Below are positions 1 to 4,813 of a stretch of 5,342 bases of DNA, one piece after another. How positions within the stretch are numbered: the first letter of the stretch is position 1; each line of letters opens with the position of its first letter. The stretch comes from Actinomycetes bacterium (lineage in GTDB: Bacteria > Actinomycetota > Acidimicrobiia > Acidimicrobiales > Palsa-688), in assembly GCA_021808665.1 (NCBI GenBank), contig JAKBBA010000204.1, positions 1-5,342 of the forward strand, read 5' to 3'. A program made the position numbers and the translations under genes. The notes beneath the pieces are model-generated. The model made no database searches. It was not told the DNA's origin and saw nothing but the letters and a program-made list of their open reading frames with translations.

Positions 1-514
1 ACATCTCCGGAAGGACTGGCCGAGCGCTCAGCGCCGCTGCTGCCACCCGGCAGCGACATCCGGCACGCCTTTGTCTGCCAAACGGCGCCGCACTTCGCCT
101 CCTTCATCGTTAACTGGGCGACGGGCCTGGCGATGCCTTGGATCAAGTACCGGTGCGTGACCGTCACGGATGACGCCATCTACGTTCTCAACGGCCCAAG
201 GCTGTCCTGGGGGGCCAGACCCACCTCAGTCATCGCCGCCCTACCACGGCAAACTCGACTCGGGGCGGTGGGAAGAGGTGACCCCCCTTGGGAAGCGCCA
301 CCGGGTGAAAAGGCGCCTCCAGGGAGAGCTCACGGCAGCCGATGCGGAGGCCGGCCTCACCGTCCGACTGCAACGTCCACCAGTTCCCCGCGGCTCGGGG
401 TGCCTGGTAGCCGAACCCGCCACGGGACACCGGCAGTCCGGGCTGGGTCGAACACCTGGACTGTCCCGGTGGACGATCCTTGGGTTCAGTCGGTCGTCGC
501 AACGCCCCCCGTAA
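1..514 (+). pseudogene. Conserved actinobacterial hypothetical protein, partial and frameshifted
   Basis: The frame open from base 1 reads through residues such as IRHAFVCQTAPHFASFIVNW and then WIKYRCVTVTDDAIYVL, followed by LPRQTRLG. I recognise this order (a membrane-proximal stretch, then a KYR..TVTD.AI.VL block, then LPR.TR.G) from small uncharacterised actinobacterial proteins, possibly with a PH-like fold; this is from memory and unchecked. At about 259-262 the reading jumps one frame: the second frame continues with SGRWEEVTPLGKRHRV and ends its familiar part with ELTAADAEAG near base 358. A small indel therefore breaks the gene. The residues normally between TRLG and SG.W seem to be missing. 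After about 360 neither frame looks conserved, and the second frame stops at 512-514. The 5' end lies outside the window. Function is unknown. Confidence 0.55.
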
Positions 515-528
515 AGTGAGGTCCCTCG

Positions 529-838
529 TTGTTGCCGAAGAAGGCGTTGTTGGAGAAGCGGGCTCAGCTGTGGGAGTTGATCCGGCAGGAAAGCACGAAC
601 ACCGCGGCGTGCGAGGCGGTGGGCGTGGACCGCCGTCAGGGTTTGCGCTGGCGTACCGCTGTTGGGGGGAACACCCCTCGACGACCGCGGCCGCGTCGGG
701 TAGGTACCTGAGCTTGGATGAACGACTGAGGATCGCCGATCTGGCGATCACGGCGGCGGCGCTGAGCGACATCGCAGTGGAGCTGGGCCGCTCGAAGTCG
801 ACGATCTGTCGGGAACTGGCCCGCAACGGGTCCGCCGG
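529..838 (+). pseudogene. IS30-family transposase, N-terminal remnant with frameshift
   Basis: From TTG 529, preceded by AGTGAGG 7 bases upstream, the frame reads LPKKALLEKRAQLWELIRQE, then an ACEAVGVDRRQGLRWR segment typical of the first helix-turn-helix of IS30-type transposases. It runs to a stop at about 711. The family sequence continues in another frame with GRYLSLDERLRIADL and SDIAVELGRSKSTICREL, the second IS30 helix-turn-helix. The shift most likely occurred at the run of six G at 664-669. Similarity ends around 830, where the sequence passes into an antitoxin gene. The whole DDE catalytic domain is absent, so no active transposase can be made. The outer end of the element may lie near 490-515 (GTCGTCGCAACGCCCC), but I cannot prove the terminal repeat because the other end is missing. 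Confidence 0.75.
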
Positions 839-1000
839 GTGGCAGCCGTCATCGACGCCGAGGATCTCGACGGCATCCTGCAGTTGGCTGAAGACATCGC
901 CGACATTCGTGCTGCCGAAGCGGCCCGCGCCGAGATGCGGGCCACAGGCCAGACGCCGATCCCCTGGGAGCAAGTCAAGGCCGATCTCGGCCTGACATGA
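839..1000 (+). pseudogene. Phd/RelB-type antitoxin, C-terminal half only
   Basis: The frame ending at TGA 998-1000 reads VAAVIDAEDLDGILQLAEDI, then a charged region (DIRAAEAARAEMR) and PWEQVKADLGL. This is the pattern of the second half of Phd/YefM/RelB antitoxins: the strand after the conserved RNG.P segment, then the dimer helix, then a toxin-binding tail. The DNA-binding N-terminal half is missing. Its place is taken by the IS30 fragment, so no proper start or repressor domain exists. The stop overlaps the next gene's start as ATGA, the usual translational coupling of antitoxin and toxin. If the CGCAACGGG at 822-830 belongs to the antitoxin (residues RNG), a 2-base shift separates it from the rest. 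Which antitoxin subfamily it belonged to cannot be settled from half a protein. Confidence 0.7.
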
Positions 1001-1314
1001 CCTACAGGGTCACCTTGGCGCCCTACGCCGAGCGCAAGCTGCGCGCGTTTGACCCTGATGTGAGGTGACGCATCCAAGCCGCCATCGAGCTGCTCGCTGT
1101 CGATCCCCGACCGCCAGCAGCGACCCGACTCGTCGGCGGCTCAGGTGAGTGGCGGGTCCGAACTGGCAGCTACAGGATCGTCTACGACATCAACGACAAT
1201 GAGCTCGTTGTCCTGGTCCTTCGTATGGGCCACCGCCGCCGAAGCTCCGGTCGAGGACCCTGTTGGTTACCAAGTCGAGCAAGTACCCGTTTGCCTCATC
1301 CCCGCTCCGGTTGA
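997..1314 (+). pseudogene. RelE/ParE-superfamily toxin with in-frame stop and lost C-terminus
   Basis: ATG 997 starts MTYRVTLAPYAERKLRAFD, the usual opening of RelE toxins (ribosome-dependent mRNA endonucleases). Codon 24 is TGA (1066-1068), where the family normally has Arg in a VRRRIQ-like helix. A CGA to TGA change is the simplest explanation. Past the stop the frame is perfectly conserved: AAIELLAVDPRPPAATRLVG, then GEWRVRTGSYRIVYDI, then LVVLVLRMGHRR, ending near 1240. RelE proteins usually end shortly after GHR with a Glu-Val-Tyr-like tail. Here that tail is replaced by unrelated sequence up to TGA 1312-1314. With both a nonsense codon and a missing catalytic-side tail, plus a truncated partner antitoxin, the module is dead unless the stop is read through. 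Confidence 0.8.
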
Positions 1315-1333
1315 GCTCGTCGGCGATCCTCAT
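1190..1333 (-). pseudogene. N-terminal fragment of an unrecognised gene, opposite to relE tail
   Basis: On the minus strand, ATG 1331-1333 opens MRIADELNRSGDEANGYLLD and continues LVTNRVLDRSF to about 1241. Its codons are strongly G/C at the third position, like the intact genes here. After 1241 the frame crosses into the antisense of the relE remnant (GGGGPYEG) and stops at 1190-1192. The natural protein would have continued, so this looks like a 5' gene fragment joined to the relE 3' end. Its ATG overlaps the TGA (1330-1332) of the upstream minus-strand frame, the layout of a translationally coupled pair. I do not recognise the family. It could also be a chance frame. Confidence 0.3.
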
Positions 1334-1577
1334 GAGGTCTTCATGACGGCAGCCACATCCTCCAAGGAGAGCCTGATGGGCCCGTCAGTGGGCACCGCAA
1401 CGGGCCGGGTCAGCGATTGGAAACACTTGCTGCCAAAGCCTCGACGTCCTCCAACCCGAAGACCTTCACACCGCCGGCCAACTCCACAGGCCTGATCCGT
1501 CCTTCCCGGACGGCAGGAGCAGAACCGCCGCCAACGACTGGTCTCAGGGCGTCATGCGAGTTGATGGTAGTGAGACT
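1330..1577 (-). pseudogene. Remnant of a helix-turn-helix (MerR/excisionase-like) protein, frameshifted
   Basis: The minus-strand frame ending at 1410-1412 reads LTTINSHDAL, then SAPAVREGRIRPVELAGGVK, then VFGLEDVEALAAS. The VREGRIRPV...VF.LEDVEALAA pattern is what follows the recognition helix in excisionase/MerR-like DNA-binding domains, where the wing leads to a helix. The part before it, where the helix-turn-helix should be, is poorly preserved (RPVVGGG), which suggests small indels. A neighbouring frame then reads VAVPTDGPIRLSLEDVAAVM to a stop at 1330-1332, also with coding-like codon use, so the gene may have continued there before a frameshift near 1415. No good start codon or ribosome site is visible. 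Identification rests on pattern only. Confidence 0.3.
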
Positions 1578-1616
1578 CGTCAGCCTTTCCGGTAGTCGAT
1601 CGGTGAGCGGGACGGG

Positions 1617-1850
1617 GTGGTGCGATGGTGGCATGCCACCATCGAGAGGAACTTCACCGTGCGACTACCCGATGACGAGGCCGCCAACATCGAGGTGCTC
1701 GCCCGAGTCGAAGGGCTGAGCCTTAACGAGACCGTACGTCGGGCAATGGTCGAGGCCGTCGAGGCACGCCGAGCCGACCCAGAGTTCGAGTTCCGGGTGC
1801 ATCGGATCATCACCGAGGACCGGGAGCTGCTTGAACGACTGGCCAGGTAA
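1617..1850 (+). CDS. Ribbon-helix-helix antitoxin of a Doc-type toxin-antitoxin pair
   Basis: The protein (77 residues from GTG 1617) has the ribbon-helix-helix layout. The strand is NFTVRLP at residues 12-18, helix 1 about 19-32, the turn holds GLSLNET, and helix 2 follows to about 50. The tail (RRADPEF..RVHRIITEDRELLERLAR) would bind the toxin. The antitoxin would dimerise, repress its own operon and neutralise the toxin by direct contact. The start is uncertain. GTG 1659 has a good ribosome site (GAGAGGA, 8 bases away) but would cut off the DNA-binding strand. ATG 1633 is out of frame by one base: inserting one G (ATGGCCACC instead of ATGCCACC) would give the family-like MATIERNFTVRL. So either GTG 1617/1620 is used, or the gene has a start-proximal deletion. 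The following Doc gene is broken, leaving the antitoxin an orphan. Confidence 0.7.
   Translation: MVRWWHATIERNFTVRLPDDEAANIEVLARVEGLSLNETVRRAMVEAVEARRADPEFEFRVHRIITEDRELLERLAR
1623..1644. promoter_or_regulatory. 22-bp perfect palindrome at the antitoxin start, candidate operator
   Basis: The two 11-base halves are CGATGGTGGCA and TGCCACCATCG, exact reverse complements with no spacer. The site overlaps the first codons of the ribbon-helix-helix antitoxin frame. Proteins of that fold typically repress their own operon by binding short palindromes, so an autoregulatory operator is a reasonable reading. A perfect 22-bp palindrome is expected by chance about once per 800 windows of this size at even base composition. 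The position inside the coding start, rather than over a clear -10/-35 pair, is unusual. Confidence 0.5.
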
Positions 1851-1975
1851 CGGTCCGCTACCTGGACCTGACCGACTACCTGGCCATCGCGGCCGATAGC
1901 GATCGCCCAATGGGATACCGCTGTTCCGCAGGGCGCTGTCGGAACCCCGCTACCGTTCGCGATCTGCCCGGATGA
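1847..1975 (+). pseudogene. Doc-type (Fic fold) toxin, truncated after about 17 residues
   Basis: In the frame shifted by one from the antitoxin, the sequence reads VTVRYLDLTDYLAIAAD, the characteristic first residues of actinobacterial Doc toxins. Doc proteins are Fic-fold kinases that inactivate translation factor EF-Tu. The reading then turns into unrelated sequence after about 1897 and stops at TGA 1973-1975. The HPFxxGNKR catalytic motif is entirely missing. The expected start codon is also gone: the codon at the right place is GTA (1847-1849). One change, G to A, from GTG would remove the start and turn the overlapping antitoxin stop from TGA to TAA. The intact protein would be roughly 120-130 residues. 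Confidence 0.65.
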
Positions 1976-2020
1976 GCAGCCGTGCCCCTGGACTATGCCA
2001 GCGGCCGGGGCAATCCCCCG

Positions 2021-2740
2021 TCAGGCAAACCGACGAGCATCGTTGGCTGCGTACTTGGCCACGGCGGTGTCGATCGCAGCGGTATCTTGCACCCGCCGAG
2101 TTACCGCGGCTAGCTCAGCGGCGGGGATCGCGCAGGTCATCTCGAACCCCTGCATGCCCGTGCGAGCACGAGAGAGAGCGCAGCCGACGCTAGCCGCGGC
2201 GATACCATGCTCCTTGGCAATGGCGACGATGTGGCACTGCGGCTTGCCCTCGATCCGCAGGTCTGGGATGGCGTCGGACAAGACCATCATCTGACGGCCG
2301 TTGACCCTTAGGAGCACAACATCGGGATCGATTGGGCTCTCGGCCAGCGGCCCGTACACGATCGACGCCGCCTTCTTGGACACCGTCGGGATTCCTGGCA
2401 CCATATCCGTTGTCACCCAGCCAGACGAGAGCAGCGCTGATACGTCCTCCATCGCGGCGACTTCATCCAGGATCTTCAGACCGTGGGTGAGCGATCCCAC
2501 GCTGCAGTTGCCATGATCCTCGGGGGCGGTGGTGAAAGTCTTGTCCACTGCGCGCATCCAGAACACACAGCCAGCTGGCACCCGGCCGCTGCGACCGTCG
2601 GCTGCGGGCTCGCTCATCGGGGCGTCGAACGCTGGAATCCCGTCTGGGCGCTCATCGGCAAAGGTGATCGCCACCGGAGGTGCGTCAAGATGGAGCGCTT
2701 CGGTGATCGTGGTGGCCAGGTAATTCCAGTCGATGGACAT
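2021..2740 (-). CDS. DUF169 (COG2043) family protein
   Basis: The 239-residue product has the DUF169 pattern along its whole length: an N-terminal LHLDAPPVAITFADERP, then PAGCVFW around Cys58, then EDHGNCSVGSLTHGL with His76 and Cys79, then PDVVLLRVNGRQMMVL, then QCHIVA, and GCALSRARTGMQGFEMTC near the end. Cysteines at 58, 79, 169, 187 and 203 lie in or beside these blocks. No signal peptide or membrane segment is seen, so it should be cytoplasmic. The biochemical role of the family is not established, and I do not assign one. ATG 2740 is preceded by AGGGTGAG about 4 bases upstream, and the length is full for the family. A possible gene tail ends 9 bases upstream on the same strand, so it may once have been the second gene of an operon. 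Confidence 0.85.
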   Translation of the reverse strand: MSIDWNYLATTITEALHLDAPPVAITFADERPDGIPAFDAPMSEPAADGRSGRVPAGCVFWMRAVDKTFTTAPEDHGNCSVGSLTHGLKILDEVAAMEDVSALLSSGWVTTDMVPGIPTVSKKAASIVYGPLAESPIDPDVVLLRVNGRQMMVLSDAIPDLRIEGKPQCHIVAIAKEHGIAAASVGCALSRARTGMQGFEMTCAIPAAELAAVTRRVQDTAAIDTAVAKYAANDARRFA

Positions 2741-2749
2741 GCGCTCACC

Positions 2750-2869
2750 CTACAGCCAGGTCGACTTCTCGACTCGCTGGGTGGGCGTCGACCCCGTAGG
2801 CGCCCCTTCCGCCGCGACCTGGAGCAGCTTCACCACGCTGCAGGGTAGGACGTTACGAAAGCCGATCTT
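2750..2869 (-). pseudogene. Possible 3' tail of a lost gene upstream of the DUF169 gene
   Basis: The minus-strand frame ending at TAG 2750-2752 reads IGFRNVLPCSVVKLLQVAAE and then GAPTGSTPTQRVEKSTWL. Third codon positions are strongly G/C from about SVVKLL onward. It is open only back to TAG 2870-2872 and lacks a credible start with a ribosome site. The stop overlaps the start of the DUF169 ribosome site, an operon-like spacing. I read it as the C-terminal end of a gene whose body has been deleted. No family is recognised, and chance openness in GC-rich DNA is a real alternative. Confidence 0.25.
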
Positions 2870-2936
2870 CTACCGGTACAGTCCTCTACCCCGAACTGCG
2901 AACCGTCCGGTCTTTGCTGCGAAGGAAGCAGGCCGG

Positions 2937-3785
2937 TCAGCCGGTGATCTGGTAGACGTGGGTGACCAAGTTGAAGGTGAGTGTCGTGTTGTTGGTGGAT
3001 TTTAGGTTCGCTAGGTCACCGTTGACCGAGACCAGCTGCAGTTCGGTGGTGCCCGCCGGAGCCGGGTACAGGCTCGTCGTCGAGGTACCCCCGGTGTCCG
3101 CTGTGGTCGGATGAGCCACCTCGCGCGAAGCGGGATCCACCATGACTACCACCTCTCCGGGCAGGCTCGAGTTGGTGGCGTAGGTGGTCTGGGGGATCTC
3201 CGCCCCGGCCCACACCATGGTTAGTTTCCCAGAGACATACCCTGTCCAGGCGTACTGGTCGTTGACGAACTGTTGCCCCGACACAGGAGCCTGGCCCCCC
3301 GCTTCTAACATGCCCATCGGTATTGGTGTCGGCGCCGGGGCAGGCACGACCGCCATCTCGTAGGCGTGAAGCGCCCGGCCGGCGTTCTTGTCGGCGACGA
3401 TCTGCGCCTCGGTCGCCCCGGCAGGCAAGCGCGGCGGGCCGAAATCGCTCAACTGAGACGCCGCCGGCACCGAAGCGGCCTGCGAGCCGAGCGCGCTTGC
3501 GTACGCGCGCAGCGCCGCCAAGGCTTGGTCGCGGGCTGCTATCTGGCCAGCCGTCGGGTTCGCCGGCAGGGAAGGCAACGTCCACGTCGCGGGCAGTGCC
3601 GCCTGGGATCCGGGCCGGGTCTGCGACGCCGCGGCTTGGACTGTCGTGACCTTCGCCTGGGAGTCACCCCCAGCCACCAACAGTCCTACCCCTACCCCTA
3701 CCGTGCAGACAGCCGCGGCCGCCGCGATCACCACCGGCCGCCGCCTGAGCCGTGACCAAGGCCGATCAACCCTAGGTTCAGTCAT
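2937..3785 (-). CDS. Single-pass membrane-anchored extracytoplasmic protein, unknown function
   Basis: The start is ATG 3783-3785, chosen because AAGGAGG (3793-3799) lies exactly 7 bases upstream; a possible upstream ATG at 3809 lacks such a site. The 282-residue protein begins with a short basic cytoplasmic end (RPWSRLRRRP), followed by a hydrophobic Ala/Val/Gly-rich segment at about residues 17-39 and no lipobox. Outside follows an Ala/Pro/Thr-rich linker with an NPTAGQIAARDQALAALRAY helix, then a beta-rich C-terminal domain from about 170 (FVNDQYAWTGYVSGKLTMVW, GEVVVMVDPASREV, TELQLVSVNGDLANL). This resembles general actinobacterial surface proteins, but I recognise no named family. It is probably co-transcribed with the small frame 31 bases upstream, from the promoter at 3971-3999. 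Confidence 0.85.
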   Translation of the reverse strand: MTEPRVDRPWSRLRRRPVVIAAAAAVCTVGVGVGLLVAGGDSQAKVTTVQAAASQTRPGSQAALPATWTLPSLPANPTAGQIAARDQALAALRAYASALGSQAASVPAASQLSDFGPPRLPAGATEAQIVADKNAGRALHAYEMAVVPAPAPTPIPMGMLEAGGQAPVSGQQFVNDQYAWTGYVSGKLTMVWAGAEIPQTTYATNSSLPGEVVVMVDPASREVAHPTTADTGGTSTTSLYPAPAGTTELQLVSVNGDLANLKSTNNTTLTFNLVTHVYQITG

Positions 3786-3816
3786 GTCAACGCCTCCTTC
3801 GCTCATCACCGCTCAG

Positions 3817-3966
3817 TCAGTTCGCTGTCGACAGGTAAATCTCCGTCGAGTATGCGATCGACTGGTCGCACAGGCCGTTCATCGGGGAGTACGGGTAGTT
3901 AGCGGCACCCCACATGTCCGACCACGCTTCGCACCTCCATGATTCGAGCGTTGTTTTTACGTACAC
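3817..3966 (-). CDS. Small 49-residue reading frame, Trp/Tyr-rich, possibly a leaderless gene
   Basis: From GTG 3964-3966 the frame reads MYVKTTLESW, then RCEAWSDMWGAANYPYSPMN, then GLCDQSIAYSTEIYLSTAN, ending at TGA 3817-3819. The second half (from CEAW) has strong G/C third-position use and a protein-like composition: three Trp, five Tyr and two Cys (12 and 33). A sigma-70-like promoter ends 4 bases before the GTG, which would suit leaderless translation, common in actinobacteria. It lies 31 bases upstream of the membrane protein gene on the same strand. The frame stays open upstream to 4050 without ATG, and codon use weakens there. It may instead be the C-terminal end of a larger protein whose 5' part was replaced. 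No hydrophobic segment or known family is seen. Confidence 0.4.
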   Translation of the reverse strand: MYVKTTLESWRCEAWSDMWGAANYPYSPMNGLCDQSIAYSTEIYLSTAN

Positions 3967-3970
3967 TGTG

Positions 3971-3999
3971 ACTATAAGCTTGGCGATGCTGTTAGTCAG
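3971..3999 (-). promoter_or_regulatory. Sigma-70-like promoter for the small frame and membrane protein gene
   Basis: On the minus strand, CTGACT (3994-3999, 4 of 6 matches to TTGACA) is separated by exactly 17 bases from TATAGT (3971-3976, 5 of 6 matches to TATAAT). The predicted transcription start is around 3964-3966, at the GTG of the small frame. It sits in a locally A+T-richer patch (about 3950-4075). No other promoter of this quality was seen upstream of the membrane protein gene. Confidence 0.5.
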
Positions 4000-4263
4000 C
4001 AGGTGACGATCACTTTGGGTCGCATAGTCCGCGATACGCCTAGAGGCCGATCACTGTATAGTAAGGCTTTCCTTCCCGCCACGAAGTCGCAAGCGGCACG
4101 TGTCTGCCGTCGTGTCTGCCATATCAAGGTCGCCGGGATCGAAGTTCGCAGGGCACGCTCGGCAAAGAACGCCCTACCGGACCATTGTCCCATATGACGA
4201 TCGCTGACCGGGCACGCGGCGGAGGGCTGCCGTGATTCGTGAACGTCATCGTCGCTCGGCGTG
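4000..4263. other. Stretch with no supportable gene
   Basis: No frame on either strand shows a recognisable family, a ribosome site and coding-like codon use together. A 64-codon plus-strand frame from GTG 4003 exists, but its codon use is poor and it has no ribosome site. The segment is somewhat richer in A+T than its surroundings at the left, and it has a short direct repeat of GTGTCTGCC around 4099-4119. It lies downstream of yoeB and upstream of the promoter above, and may be a patchwork of lost genes. Confidence 0.5.
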
Positions 4264-4524
4264 CTATGCCTCGTAGTGGTAACGGGCCTGTAGGACGACC
4301 CAGTCCTCACCGTCGACGAGGTACACCAACCGGTGCTCCTCGCTGATCCGCCGGGACCAGCATCCGGCAAGCACATGACGCAACGGCTCCGGCTTGCCGA
4401 TGCCCGCCGTCGGGTCGCACAAAGCATCGTCGACCAGGCGGTTGATCCGCTTCAGGGTCGCCCGGTCGTTCGCTTGCCACCAGACGTAGTCCTTCCACCC
4501 CCGAGGGGTGAAGACGAGTCGCAC
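4264..4524 (-). CDS. yoeB: YoeB (Txe/YoeB family) mRNA endonuclease toxin
   Basis: The 86-residue protein matches YoeB from end to end. It has WKDYVWWQANDRATLKRIN near the start, then GIGKPEPLRH, CWSRRISEEHRLVYLV, and a final ARYHYEA. The catalytic set fits E. coli YoeB numbering: Glu46 in GKPEPL, Arg65 in EEHRLVY, His83 in RYHY, with Tyr84 following. YoeB binds the ribosomal A site and cleaves mRNA there, and YefM blocks it in a complex. The start is GTG 4522-4524, immediately after the antitoxin stop with no gap, so translation should be coupled. The length is normal, and no damage is visible. Confidence 0.93.
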   Translation of the reverse strand: MRLVFTPRGWKDYVWWQANDRATLKRINRLVDDALCDPTAGIGKPEPLRHVLAGCWSRRISEEHRLVYLVDGEDWVVLQARYHYEA

Positions 4525-4773
4525 CTAGCTTCGATCGAGGGTGTGCGCTTCCCGTGCCCCGGCGCGAGCCTGCGCCAGGCTGTCCAACAACCAGTGGGCG
4601 TTGGCGGGCACCCTCAGCAACATGGCCGTCTCGTTGAGCGCATCCCAGTCGGCCCGCGACACGAGCACCGCATCGCCCCGGCGAGAGGTGATCTCGATGG
4701 GCGCGCGGTCGTCGTTGACACGCTCGATGAGCGGGAACAAGTTCTTGCGGGCCTCGCTGGCGGTGACGGTCAC
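4525..4773 (-). CDS. yefM: YefM antitoxin (Phd/YefM family)
   Basis: The 82-residue product starts MTVTASEARKNLFPLIERVN, the classic Phd/YefM DNA-binding opening, then has APIEITSRRGDAVLVSRADW and ETAMLLRVPANAHWLLDSL, which lead into the toxin-binding tail. It should dimerise, repress the operon together with YoeB, and neutralise YoeB by wrapping with its C-terminal tail. GTG 4771-4773 is chosen because GAAGGAGAGG (4779-4788) lies 5 bases upstream and because the protein then begins where the family does. The in-frame ATG at 4804-4806 lies inside the -10 element, so it would not be on the transcript. It is the first gene of a two-gene operon with yoeB. Confidence 0.92.
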   Translation of the reverse strand: MTVTASEARKNLFPLIERVNDDRAPIEITSRRGDAVLVSRADWDALNETAMLLRVPANAHWLLDSLAQARAGAREAHTLDRS

Positions 4774-4793
4774 GGCTGCCTCTCCTTCGGCGT

Positions 4794-4813
4794 TGGTACG
4801 AGTCATTGTACCA
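4794..4813 (-). promoter_or_regulatory. yefM-yoeB promoter with overlapping operator
   Basis: On the minus strand, TACAAT (4805-4810) is a good -10 hexamer preceded by TGG, an extended -10 motif. No convincing -35 is seen at 17-18 bases. The same place carries an inverted repeat, TGGTAC (4794-4799) and GTACCA (4808-4813), with 8 bases between the arms. E. coli YefM-YoeB is known to bind sites with a TGTACA core. The GTAC cores here, covering the -10 and the predicted start around 4798, fit autorepression by the complex. Confidence 0.6.

Noticed and set aside
230..973. Long minus-strand open frame of 247 codons
   Set aside because: It runs antisense to the recognisable IS30, antitoxin and conserved-protein remnants. 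Its composition (Arg/Pro/Ser-rich, no motif) is that of a GC-rich shadow frame.
1995..2013. GGGG-CAAT-CCCC hairpin just past the DUF169 stop as a terminator
   Set aside because: The stem is only 4 bp with a mismatch outside it, and no T-run follows on the transcribed strand.
2483..2848. Plus-strand open frames over the DUF169 gene
   Set aside because: They are antisense to a full-length conserved protein, with no family signal of their own.
2871..2878. TACCGGTA palindrome upstream of the DUF169 gene
   Set aside because: Eight-base palindromes are common by chance, and nothing around it suggests a promoter or operator.
3016..3755. Several frames of 108-189 codons over the membrane protein gene
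   Set aside because: They are shadows of the 282-residue gene, which has a perfect ribosome site and a membrane segment. The shadows are Arg/Gly/Pro-rich without motifs.
4003..4197. Plus-strand 64-codon frame starting at GTG 4003
   Set aside because: There is no ribosome site, codon use is poor, and no recognisable motif is present.
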